Source of the DNA: Actinoplanes lobatus
Lineage (GTDB): Bacteria > Actinomycetota > Actinomycetes > Mycobacteriales > Micromonosporaceae
Direction: 5' to 3'
Length of the DNA: 64,000 nucleotides
Assembly: GCF_014205215.1 (NCBI RefSeq)
Contig: NZ_JACHNC010000001.1
Location: 6,506,501 to 6,570,500 of the forward strand
In this document: piece by piece, positions 9,559-16,914 of the stretch
Numbering within the stretch: position 1 is the first letter of the stretch
How the letters are laid out: each line of letters opens with the position of its first letter
Translations under genes and position numbers: made by a program
The notes under the pieces: generated by a model
What the model was told of the DNA's origin: nothing
What the model saw: the letters and a program-made list of their open reading frames with translations, nothing else
The model's database searches: none

Positions 9559-10452
9559 GACCGCATCTCATTTGGGGTTGCTGCCCGGCAACAGGTTCAG
9601 TTTGACGGCGCGGCGGAAGCAGATGACAGCGCAAGCCAGGCGCAGGAATCCGCGGAAGTGGGAAGCCTTGCGGTCGTAGCGGCGGACCAGCCGCCGGAAC
9701 CGGGTCACCCACTCCAGGCAGCGCTCGATCACGTAGCGGTGCCGGCCGAGGCGGGTCGAGGACTCGATGCCCTTACGGGCGATACGCGCCTTGATCCCGC
9801 GCCGGGCCAGGGCCTGCCGACTCGTGCGGTAGTCGTAGCCCTTGTCGCCGTGCAGCTTCGCCGGCCGTCTGCGCGGGCGGCCGACCGGCTGACGCACCGG
9901 CGTCAGGCCGTCGACCACATCCTCCAGGACCATGTGGTCGTTGACGTTGGCAGCAGAGACATCAGCATGCAGCGGAAGCCCGTTCCGATCACCAACCGCG
10001 TGGATCTTGGAGCCGGGCTTACCGCGGTCGACCGGGCTCGGCCCGGTCAGGTCCCCCCTTTTACCGCCCGCACGTGCAGGGCGTCGACGCTGGCCCGCGA
10101 CCAGTCGATGTGCCCGGCAGCGCCGAGCACATCGAGCGTCGCCTGGTGCAGCGCGGCCATCACACCTTGCTCGACCCACTCACTGAACCGGCGGTGCGTA
10201 CTCGCCGACGAGATCGGAAACGACTCCGGCAACTCGTTCCAGGCGCAGCCGGTGTCGAGAACGAACAGGATCGCCGCAAGCGCCACCCGGTCGTCGATAC
10301 GCCGCCGGCCGCCACCCTGATGCCGTTTCGGGTGCCCGGGCAGCAGCGGCTGCGCGAGGCGCCACAACGCTTCCGGGCAGTACTTCTCCACATCACCCAC
10401 ACCCGTACAACGAACGACCCCGCGCTACAACAACCCCAAACGAGATGCGGTC
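9559..10452 (-). mobile_element. IS5-family insertion sequence, 894 bp
   Basis: The element is bounded by imperfect terminal inverted repeats (GACCGCATCTCATTTGGGGTTG at the left, one mismatch at the right, ~22 bp). It is flanked by 3-bp duplications TTA at 9556-9558 and 10453-10455, typical of the IS427 group of IS5. It encodes one transposase in two overlapping frames. The right TTA coincides with the stop codon (TAA on the minus strand) of the neighbouring tnpB, so the IS inserted at the very end of that gene. Confidence 0.9.
9568..10400 (-). CDS. IS5-family transposase (programmed -1 frameshift)
   Basis: The N-terminal frame (10047-10400, GTG start, 117 aa) carries the helical DUF4096-like domain and the first catalytic Asp (SRASVDALHVRA). 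The second frame ends at 9568 and holds the second Asp (LHGDKGYDY) and the Glu (RYVIERCLEW) of the DDE catalytic triad. The frames overlap at AAAAGGGGGG (minus strand, about 10053-10062), a classic slippery run for -1 frameshifting that would give a single ~270-residue transposase. Both ends of the element look intact, so it may be active. Confidence 0.9.
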
Positions 10453-11673
10453 TTAACGATCCCCACGGATGAATCCGGGGGATTTCCCTCCGGGGCCAGG
10501 CCCTGGATTCCCAGCTCGGACCGCACCTGATCCACCATCCCGGAAGGAGGCGATCAGATGTCTCACGTCGTCAGTACTGGCACGGTCGCGTTCAGCCGTG
10601 GCGAGGATCGTCCTCGCGGCGTTGAGGTCGCGGTCTGCGGTGTAGCCGCAGGCCGTGCACTCGAAGATGCGGACGCCCAGTCCGAGGCGGTGATTGGCTC
10701 TCTCGCCGCACCCGGAGCAGGTCATCGTGGTGTAGGCGGGCGGCACCAGCACCACTTTCCGGCCCGCCCGCATGCCACGCTCGATCAGTTCTCGTTTGCA
10801 CGCGCCGATCGCCGCGTCAGCGGCCTTACGGGCCATCCGGGACTTGGCCAGGAACTTCGGCTTGAAGTCCTCCACCGCGATCAGGCTGTGATGCGCGGTG
10901 ACGTTCTTCGCCCAGACCCGGGCGTCGTGGGTGTTCTGCCGGGCGGCCTTCTTCGCGATCCTGGCGGCCTGCTTCCTGGCCTGCTGGTAGCCCTTCGACT
11001 GCGGCCGGCCCTTCGGCCGGCGGCGGCGGGCCATCCTGCGCTGCGCTTTGGCCAGTTCGGCCGCGCACCGTCGGCGATGCCCGAGGTGCGGAAGGTCGAA
11101 CGCCGGATCGGTCGTGGTGGCGGTCGCCTTCACACCCCAGTCGACACCGATGCCGGGCAGATCCGCCCCAGGTGTTCCGACCGTGTCCCGACGGACCACG
11201 AACGAGGCGTACCAATGCCCGAGACTGTCACGGTAGACCCGCACGCTGGACGGTTCGGACGGCAGTTCCCGGGACCAGACGACCGGGATCGTGACCTTGC
11301 CCGGGAGGCGCAGACGGCCGCCCTGGATCGAGAAGCCCCGAGTCGTGTACTCCAAGCTCGGCAACGCGTCCTTGAGCCTCTTGGCCCTCGGACGGCCCCG
11401 GCCTTTCACCGTGAACGAATGGTTCAGGGCAGTGCCGTAGGTGCGCAGCGTCTGCTGCTGGGCGACCTGCGACCCGGCGCGCAGCCAGGCGTTGCGGCTG
11501 CGGGCGTCGGTCAGCAGCTTGGACAGCGTGCCGAACGTGGGTTTACGGCCGGTTCTCTGCTGGTGGACGGCTTCGTTCCACAGCCACCGACAGCGGCCCC
11601 ACTCGTCGAGAAGTGCGGCCTCCGCGATGCGGCCGGGCCGCAGGCGGTAGCTGTAACGCACCGTCTCGTCCAC
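10453..11673 (-). CDS. tnpB: TnpB RNA-guided endonuclease (IS200/IS605 type)
   Basis: The 406-residue protein has the RuvC-like nuclease residues of TnpB: Asp in GIGVDWGVKA, Glu in LIAVEDFKPKF and Asp in YTADRDLNAA. A zinc finger (CSGCGE...FECTACGY) lies between the last two. The N-terminal helical part (RYSYRLRPG...WNEAVHQQ) is typical. The GTG at 11673 fixes a family-standard length although the frame is open further upstream. In this family TnpB cuts DNA guided by an omega-RNA transcribed from the 3' end of the element. Here that end abuts the IS5 insertion. All catalytic residues are present, so the protein may be functional. Confidence 0.9.
   Translation of the reverse strand: MDETVRYSYRLRPGRIAEAALLDEWGRCRWLWNEAVHQQRTGRKPTFGTLSKLLTDARSRNAWLRAGSQVAQQQTLRTYGTALNHSFTVKGRGRPRAKRLKDALPSLEYTTRGFSIQGGRLRLPGKVTIPVVWSRELPSEPSSVRVYRDSLGHWYASFVVRRDTVGTPGADLPGIGVDWGVKATATTTDPAFDLPHLGHRRRCAAELAKAQRRMARRRRPKGRPQSKGYQQARKQAARIAKKAARQNTHDARVWAKNVTAHHSLIAVEDFKPKFLAKSRMARKAADAAIGACKRELIERGMRAGRKVVLVPPAYTTMTCSGCGERANHRLGLGVRIFECTACGYTADRDLNAARTILATAERDRASTDDVRHLIASFRDGGSGAVRAGNPGPGPGGKSPGFIRGDR
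10461..10487. repeat. Subterminal hairpin of the tnpB element (tnpB 3' side)
   Basis: CCCC-A-CGGAT-GA-ATCCG-GGGG palindrome followed by ATTTCC. It matches the copy at 11910-11935 in sequence layout and orientation, and lies inside the last codons of tnpB. Confidence 0.7.
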
Positions 11674-11685
11674 ATCAGACAGCGT

Positions 11686-11841
11686 ATCAAGGGCCGATCG
11701 TCCCGGCTGATTCGACAGCAGTTCCCGCAGCTCGAGTCCCGGATGCCGACCCTGTTGACCACTTCGTACTTCGTCGCCACGACCGGCGCAGCCACCCTGG
11801 AAGCGGTCAAAAAGTATGTCGAGAACCAACGCAACGTCTGA
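11686..11841 (+). pseudogene. tnpA C-terminal remnant (Y1 HUH transposase)
   Basis: The frame encodes ~51 residues matching the C-terminus of IS200/IS605 TnpA: IKGRSSRLIRQQFPQLE, then TTSYFVATTGAATLEAVKKY with the VKKYVENQ helix that carries the catalytic tyrosine. The N-terminal half, including the HUH metal site, is absent; the homologous part begins 12 bp from the divergent tnpB start. A full-length gene would run into tnpB, so 5' deletion is the simplest explanation. The element cannot move without TnpA in trans. Confidence 0.75.
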
Positions 11842-11909
11842 CCAGACGCCCATTCGCCTTGACGGCGAATGGGCTACCCCTGACCTGCTCCGCAGGGGTT
11901 CCATTTCCT

Positions 11910-11935
11910 CCCCACGGCTAAAGCCGGGGGTTTCC
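11910..11935. repeat. Subterminal hairpin of the tnpB element (tnpB 5' side)
   Basis: CCCC-A-CGGCT-AA-AGCCG-GGGG palindrome followed by GTTTCC, the partner of the hairpin at 10461-10487. It ends just ahead of the ribosome site of the gene at 11950. Confidence 0.7.
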
Positions 11936-12072
11936 ACGGAAGGTATTCGATGACGTGCATCGTCGGGATCACGGATGGGCGGACCGTCACCATTGGTGGG
12001 GACTCCGCGGGGAGCGACGGGTGGCACGTCGCGGTGCGGTCGGATTCCAAGGTGTTTCAGGTAGGGCCTTAC

Positions 12073-12969
12073 AAGCTCCTAACACGATCTCTACGCGGTC
12101 CATTTGATCAAGCGGCGCCAGCAGATCATGACGCAGGCGAGGCTGACGAGGCCGTCGTGAATGTCGAGGCGGCGTTCCCAGCGCACGGCGATCCGCCGGA
12201 ACTGATGGAGCAGGGCGAAGGTCTGTTCGACGACGTAGCGCAGCTTGCCCAGGCCCTTGATGTTGGGCGTCTTGGGCTTGGCGATGATCGGTTCGGTACC
12301 GCGTTCGCGGCAGGCTTGGCGGAAGGCCTCGCTGCTGTAGCCCTTGTCGGCCAGCAGGACGTCGAAGCGGCGCCGGGGGCGGCCGGGACGTCCGGCGATC
12401 GGTGGGTAGCAGTCGAGAAGATCGAGAGCACGGCTGATGTCTGGGACGTTCGCGCCGCTGGTCAGGACGTAGATCGGGGTGCCGTTGCCGTCGCAGATCA
12501 GGTGGTGCTTGGAGCCTGGTTTACCGCGGTTGACCGGCGACGGCCCGGTTCCGGCGCCCCCTTTTTCGCGTCGATGTGACTGCCGTCCATCGCCGCTCTC
12601 GACCAGTCGATCCGGTTCGCCGCATTCAGCCTGGCGAGCAGTATCTGGTGAACCTGGTCGAAGACACCTGCCTCGGTCCACCGCTCGACCCTGCGCCAGC
12701 AGGTCATACCGGACCCGAAGCCGAGCTCCTGCGGCAGATCCTCCCAGCCGATCGCGGTGTAGAGCACGAACAGGATGCCTTGCAGGCAGAGCCGGTCCGG
12801 GACCGGCTTCGGCCCCGGGGCCTTCTCCGGCCACGGCGGCAGCACCGGCTCAATCAACTGCCACAACTCGTCATCGACAATCCACGGCTTCGCCACGACC
12901 AGCGAACGAGACTGATCTTTACCTCGCGACGCCGATCATCATCGATTCAACAGATCGTGTTAGGAGCTC
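12073..12969 (-). mobile_element. IS5-family insertion sequence, 897 bp
   Basis: Terminal inverted repeats of 18 bp (AAGCTCCTAACACGATCT left, one mismatch right) are flanked by TTAC duplications at 12069-12072 and 12970-12973. The length and two-frame transposase are typical of IS5. It differs in sequence from the IS at 9559-10452. Insertion disrupts the Ntn-hydrolase-like gene. Confidence 0.92.
12091..12896 (-). CDS. IS5-family transposase (programmed -1 frameshift)
   Basis: The first frame (12498-12896, 132 aa, MAKPWIVDDELWQLIEPVLP) carries the N-terminal helical domain and first catalytic Asp (AAMDGSHIDAK). The second frame ends at 12091 with the second Asp (VLLADKGYSS) and Glu (LRYVVEQTFAL). 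They join at GAAAAAGGGGGC (about 12556-12567), a slippery run allowing a -1 shift. The product would be ~265 residues with a complete DDE triad. Terminal repeats and duplication look fresh, suggesting recent activity. Confidence 0.9.
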
Positions 12970-13456
12970 TTACCTGATGGGCTTCACGACCAGCTATCGG
13001 ATGGGTCAACTCCTGCGCTACTCGCTGAATGTCGGTGAGCCCGACACCTGGGACGTCGACCGGTTCATGGTGACCACGTTCATCGAGGCCGTCCGCCAGT
13101 GCCTCTCCACCGGCGGCTATGCGAGGACCGAGAACGGCCAGGAACAGGGTGGACAGTTCCTTGTCGGCATTCATGGTCGCCTCTATGTCGTCGGCGACGA
13201 CTATCAGATCGGGCATACGATCTCGGGTTATGCGGCGGTAGGGTCCGGCTATCTGGTCGCCTTGGGGTCGCTGCACTCCACGGCCAGGACGCCTGACGTC
13301 AGTAGCCGCCAGCGTGCGGTGATGGCGCTCGAGGCGGCGGCCGAGCTCACCGAGGGCGTGCGGCCGCCCTTCACCGTGGTGCAGTCGGAGTGAAATGCGG
13401 CCGCAGCGTCGCCGATGAGTGGGCAAGGTCAGCGGTGCAAGCTTGACCGGGCCCGA

Positions 13457-14323
13457 TCAGCGCAGCAGCGGCTCGCCGTATCTCGCCAGCGCAGCTCGAA
13501 GATTGTCGGGCCACTCGTCGATGGGGTCGTCCAGGAAACGGTCCCGCTCTGCGAGCAGGTGGGGGCGCAGGCGGGGAGCCGCGGTGGCGGCCGCGAGCGC
13601 GCACAGCGCCTCGGACACCAGCCCAGGGTCGGACGGCTCCGGAGACGACTCCAGGATGTCGAGCAGCGGCTGCATCGCCCGTTCGTCACCGCGGGTGGCC
13701 AGCCCGTGTACGGCCTCGACGCGGGTGTCGGCATCGTCGTCGTCGAGCCGGTCGGCGAGCGCGTCGCGCAGCCGGGGGAAGTCCTCGTCGGTCTGGCGTG
13801 CGAGGCCGAAGGTGGCCCAGTCGCGCACCTTGGCGTCCTCGTCGGCAGAGAGTGTGATGAGGGTGTCGAGAGCTGCCGTACCCGGGCGGCGAAGCAGGCC
13901 GAACACGACGCCGTACCGGACCTCGGCGTCGGGGTGGGTGTGCAGTCTGATCAGGGGTGCGAGGCTACGCTCGTCGCCGATGTGCCCGAAACCGGTGGTG
14001 ATCGAGTAGAGGACGTCCGGATCGGATTCGTCCTGCGCCATGTTGAGGAGTACCGCCAGGGAGCGTTCGCGGAACGGCCCGTCGGCCGCGGCCTGGCCCG
14101 GTGCCGCACCGAGCTGGCTGAGCACGGCGGCGGCCAGTTCGCGGCGTGCGGCATCGCGGTGATCGGACAGCCGGGCGGCAACCTCGAGAGCCTCCTGCCC
14201 GCCATGGGCGCGCAGGTGCGAAATCAGCTCCCAGAGGCGTTCCTCGTCGCCGGCGGCGCCGGCCTGAAGTGCCTCGTCGAAGGCTTCGGTCACGCTGAGT
14301 TCAGGCGTCGGCATAGCGGTCAT
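13457..14323 (-). CDS. HEAT-repeat protein
   Basis: The 288-residue protein consists of tandem helical HEAT/PBS-lyase-type repeats, e.g. DPDVLYSITTGFGHIGDERS, DAEVRYGVVFGLLRR, DAKVRDWATFGLARQ and DADTRVEAVHGLATRGDERA (D..VR..A...L pattern). Such proteins are protein-interaction scaffolds; no catalytic site is seen. The start was placed at MTAMPTPEL; the frame is open nine codons further up. It is convergent with the interrupted Ntn-hydrolase gene. Confidence 0.8.
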   Translation of the reverse strand: MTAMPTPELSVTEAFDEALQAGAAGDEERLWELISHLRAHGGQEALEVAARLSDHRDAARRELAAAVLSQLGAAPGQAAADGPFRERSLAVLLNMAQDESDPDVLYSITTGFGHIGDERSLAPLIRLHTHPDAEVRYGVVFGLLRRPGTAALDTLITLSADEDAKVRDWATFGLARQTDEDFPRLRDALADRLDDDDADTRVEAVHGLATRGDERAMQPLLDILESSPEPSDPGLVSEALCALAAATAAPRLRPHLLAERDRFLDDPIDEWPDNLRAALARYGEPLLR

Positions 14324-14419
14324 CGTGTCCGGCCTTGACCGGAGCGGCAACCGGTTTGAAAGCGGTCATGGCGCTGGCGAAGGTCGCCGGCCGTACGTCG
14401 AGCGCGGACTTGTGCCCGA

Positions 14420-15133
14420 TCAGTGCCTCCAGGAAACCGGCGAGGATCCCAGATCCTCTCCAGCGGGCTCGGCAGTCGCAGCCAGGGGGTACCCGAGTTT
14501 CTCGGCCTGTACCCGGACGTGAGCCGAATCGATCCCAGGATTGAGGGCCTGGACAACGGCGTCGGTCAACGGCAGGAACGCCACGACGTGCTCGATTGCG
14601 GACAACGGCAGATCGACCTCCCAAACCTCATCGGCGTACTCGCGGTACTTCTCCACGATGTCTTCGAAGAGGATGTTCAGCAGCCAGGAACCGTCGGGGT
14701 CGTCTTCTTCGACGTCCGCGGGAGAGAAGTCGATGTCGTCTCCGGCGTGCCATCGCCTGTCGTCGGTGCGCCGCCATAGGACGAAGCTGGCATCGAGTGT
14801 GCCGTCCGGGCGGCAAAAGGCCGGTTCGGACACCTGGGATCGGAACTCCTCGGGAAGGCCGTCGAGGAGGCCCGGCCACAGCCGCCCATCCGCGTACTCG
14901 AACATCGGCGAATCGTGGTAAACGCCACGGATGAAGGCGCCGTCAGCGGTGAAGACGATGTCGTACTCCTCGCCGCTGCCATTGCGCATCGATCCAGCCT
15001 CGCCGGCACCCCATGCAGGGTCGTAGCGGTAGTAATCGCCTTCGATGATCGTGTCAAGCATCGCCAACGCCTGGCACCTGCGCCGTACTACGTCGATGGA
15101 TGGCAACTGGGTGGCGATGTCGTAGACAGTCAC
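14420..15133 (-). CDS. Conserved actinobacterial hypothetical protein
   Basis: The 237-residue protein (MTVYDIATQLPSIDVVRRRC...) resembles a family of actinobacterial hypothetical proteins with a central SMRNGSGEEYDIVF motif and GAFIRGVYHDSPM, a layout reminiscent of immunity-like SUKH/SMI1-type proteins. It is strongly acidic, without signal peptide or membrane helices, and lies 96 bp upstream of the HEAT-repeat gene on the same strand. Function unknown; an immunity-type role is only a guess. Confidence 0.6.
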   Translation of the reverse strand: MTVYDIATQLPSIDVVRRRCQALAMLDTIIEGDYYRYDPAWGAGEAGSMRNGSGEEYDIVFTADGAFIRGVYHDSPMFEYADGRLWPGLLDGLPEEFRSQVSEPAFCRPDGTLDASFVLWRRTDDRRWHAGDDIDFSPADVEEDDPDGSWLLNILFEDIVEKYREYADEVWEVDLPLSAIEHVVAFLPLTDAVVQALNPGIDSAHVRVQAEKLGYPLAATAEPAGEDLGSSPVSWRH

Positions 15134-15472
15134 GTCGGCATCGTAAGGCTTGGATGATCAGGCTCACGCGGCATGTCAGGACGCCGGGTCGGCGCCGGCC
15201 AGCTGACTCGCGGCAGAAGAAGAACGCTGTTTGCTGGTGGTTCGCTTCAATGGGACGCGGAGTTCCCCATTCCCGCCCTCGCCGTCGTGGATCTGCACTC
15301 GGTAGTGTGCCGTGCCCGGTGCGCCGTCACTTGTGCTCCGTACTGGGCATGCGATGTATGCCGGGGAGTCGAACCCCAGCGCCTGCCCTCGGCGCGCCAA
15401 GAAAGGAGCCGATTTACCCGCCGGCTCTCGGGTCTGTGCACGCCTCCACGTCGGCTACCTGCTCCGCGTCTC
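15134..15472. other. 339-bp intergenic region without a supported gene
   Basis: No reading frame here has coding character. The segment CCGGGGAGTCGAACCCC (about 15361-15377) looks like a tRNA T-arm on the minus strand, but no matching acceptor stem or anticodon arm could be folded, so no tRNA is called. Confidence 0.5.
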
Positions 15473-15937
15473 TCAATCGAGTAGGTCGGCCTCCCAGTTG
15501 GTCCGCTGGATCAGCGTGTCGACCTCACGTAGCTGCCGGGCGAGGTCGTCCGCCTGGCGTCGCAGGTCGGCCACCGGCAGCGCCGGGACCATCTTCAGTT
15601 CGGAGCGCAGCTGCCGGAATCCCCGCTGACCTTCGCCGGCCGCAGCATCGGCCGCCGACGTGACGATGCCGTGCCGTAGGCGCAGGACGTCGCGGCGGGC
15701 GAGCGCGTCGGTGAGGCTGCCTCCCTCGACCGGGGTGGCGGCGTTGGTCCGGTTGATCCGCCGGATCAGCGACTCGAGCTCGTCGAGCACCGCACCGGTC
15801 TCGGCCAGCAGCGACGCGGCGTCCTCGGCCGGCGCCTCTCCTTCCTGGTAACGCGCGCTGCCGGTGACCCGGGAACGGAGCTGTTCAGCGCGGCGCGACG
15901 CATCTGCGCGCAGCGCGAGAGCCTCGGCAAGTTTCAT
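15473..15937 (-). CDS. DIP1984 family protein
   Basis: The 154-residue, highly charged helical protein starts MKLAEALALRADASRRAEQL and contains INRTNAATPVEGGSLTDALA, the hallmark of the DIP1984 (septicolysin-annotated) family. Heptad-like spacing throughout suggests a coiled coil. No enzymatic motif is present and the cytolysin label in databases is not supported by the sequence. An ATG at 15937 is preferred over a GTG two codons upstream. Confidence 0.85.
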   Translation of the reverse strand: MKLAEALALRADASRRAEQLRSRVTGSARYQEGEAPAEDAASLLAETGAVLDELESLIRRINRTNAATPVEGGSLTDALARRDVLRLRHGIVTSAADAAAGEGQRGFRQLRSELKMVPALPVADLRRQADDLARQLREVDTLIQRTNWEADLLD

Positions 15938-15943
15938 GGGCAC

Positions 15944-16461
15944 CAGTATGGCGGTTCAAGATCGACATTGCGCGCCATTTTCTTGCCTGATCCCAGCAGA
16001 GGCGCGCCGGCCGCACTGGAGCATCTCACGTCGCCGGCGGCCTGCGAGAAAGCTCAAGCTGCCCCGCCGTTACCAGGCCGTGTTTGCGTACTGGGCGCGG
16101 CAGAGAGGGCCGGGCATCAGCGATCGAGGCGACCGTCGATGAGTGCACCCAGCCTTCCCGCAGCCGTGCGTCGTGAACAATGATCCCGGTTTGATCGCAA
16201 GCGGACGCATTGACAGGACGACAAGAACGGCAGTGGTGAACGCTCCCGCCAGCGGCTCGGATCGCGGCTATGGCGTTCGTGCAATTCCGCCAACGGCATA
16301 CCCTTGACCCTTCGTGAACGGACCGGCGCGCTGACCCACCGGGAGCGGGGAGAACGGGGAGGATCGCTCATCTTTTATGGGTCTAAATTGGCGGGTTTCA
16401 CCTTGACGAGTCCTTGAGGTCGGCTCACCGAGCTTGTATCGGGCCGCTAGGCTCGATCAGC
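15944..16461. other. 518-bp intergenic region without a supported gene
   Basis: The region separates divergent genes and should hold both promoters. Short open frames are present on both strands, but none has a ribosome site plus convincing codon use. No repeat or clear hairpin was noticed. Confidence 0.5.
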
Positions 16462-16914
16462 ATGGTGATGCCCATGCGCCAACCCGTTCCACCTCCGAGC
16501 CGCACGCTGCGGACGGTGGTGATCGTCGTCAGTGTTGTGCTGGTGCTGTGCTCATGTGTGGCAGCCGGGGGCTACTTCTTCATCAGTGGGATACGGCAGG
16601 CAACCGGACCGGCCAGTGAGGCCGTCGAAGAGTTCGTCGCCGATCTGGAATCGGGTGACGCTGATGCCGCTTATGGTCGGCTCTGTGCCAGTACGGCGAG
16701 CAATTTCACGCGCCAGGAATTTGCTCAGGGGATCAGCGGGCAGCCCGCCATTCGTAGCCACGAGATCGTGGGTGTGAACGTATCGAACGTCAATGGCCGG
16801 GTGTCGGCAACCGTTACCGCGAATCTCGCTCTCGATAGTGGGTTTGTCGACCGGCACACGTTCACGCTTGTCCAGCAGGATGGGCAGTGGAAGGTGTGTG
16901 GGCAGCCGTTCTGA
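16462..16914 (+). CDS. Membrane-anchored DUF4878-like protein
   Basis: The 150-residue protein has a cytoplasmic Pro-rich N-terminus, one transmembrane helix (~residues 18-40, VVIVVSVVLVLCSCVAAGGY) and an extracytoplasmic domain resembling NTF2/DUF4878 folds (AVEEFVADLESGDADAAYG, ending TLVQQDGQWKVCG). Such small anchored domains are common in actinobacteria with unclear function. Three possible starts (ATG 16462, GTG 16465, ATG 16468) cluster here. The 3' end overlaps the convergent ATPase gene by 53 bp. Confidence 0.65.
   Translation: MVMPMRQPVPPPSRTLRTVVIVVSVVLVLCSCVAAGGYFFISGIRQATGPASEAVEEFVADLESGDADAAYGRLCASTASNFTRQEFAQGISGQPAIRSHEIVGVNVSNVNGRVSATVTANLALDSGFVDRHTFTLVQQDGQWKVCGQPF

Larger units (their letters stand above)
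10456..11937 (-). mobile_element. IS200/IS605-type element carrying tnpB, tnpA-defective
   Basis: Two near-identical subterminal hairpins frame the element: CCCCACGGATGAATCCGGGG at 10461-10480 and CCCCACGGCTAAAGCCGGGG at 11910-11929, both followed by G(A)TTTCC. Such short imperfect palindromes are what TnpA recognises. tnpB is intact, but tnpA is reduced to a C-terminal remnant. Exact borders are estimates since this family makes no target duplication. Confidence 0.75.
11950..13393 (+). pseudogene. Ntn-hydrolase-like (proteasome-fold) gene interrupted by an IS
   Basis: The 5' part (11950-12072) encodes MTCIVGITDGRTVTIGGDSA and continues to VFQVGPY. The 3' part (from 12974) continues LMGFTTSYRMGQLLRYSL and ends PPFTVVQSE. 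Joining 11950-12072 to 12974-13393 removes the IS and one TTAC copy, and gives exactly 181 codons without a stop, reading GPY-LMGF. The protein resembles actinobacterial Ntn-hydrolase/proteasome-beta-fold proteins with a Thr-Cys N-terminus and a GGDSAG turn. With the IS present, the reading frame runs into transposon sequence, so the gene is almost certainly inactive. A GGAAGGT ribosome site precedes the ATG. Confidence 0.85.

Noticed and set aside
12479..12960. Plus-strand N-terminal extension of the 304-aa open frame over the second IS
   Set aside because: It is read-through from transposon DNA; the real exon begins after the TTAC duplication.
14301..14624. Minus-strand frame overlapping the HEAT-repeat and SUKH-like genes
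   Set aside because: Only its short C-terminal part looks protein-like; no start, no homology recognised.
15355..15385. tRNA gene suggested by a T-arm-like sequence on the minus strand
   Set aside because: No acceptor stem, D-arm or anticodon stem could be matched around it.
16117..16371. Minus-strand 84-aa open frame in the 15.9-16.5 kb gap
   Set aside because: Arg/Ser-rich composition typical of GC-rich shadow frames and no ribosome site.
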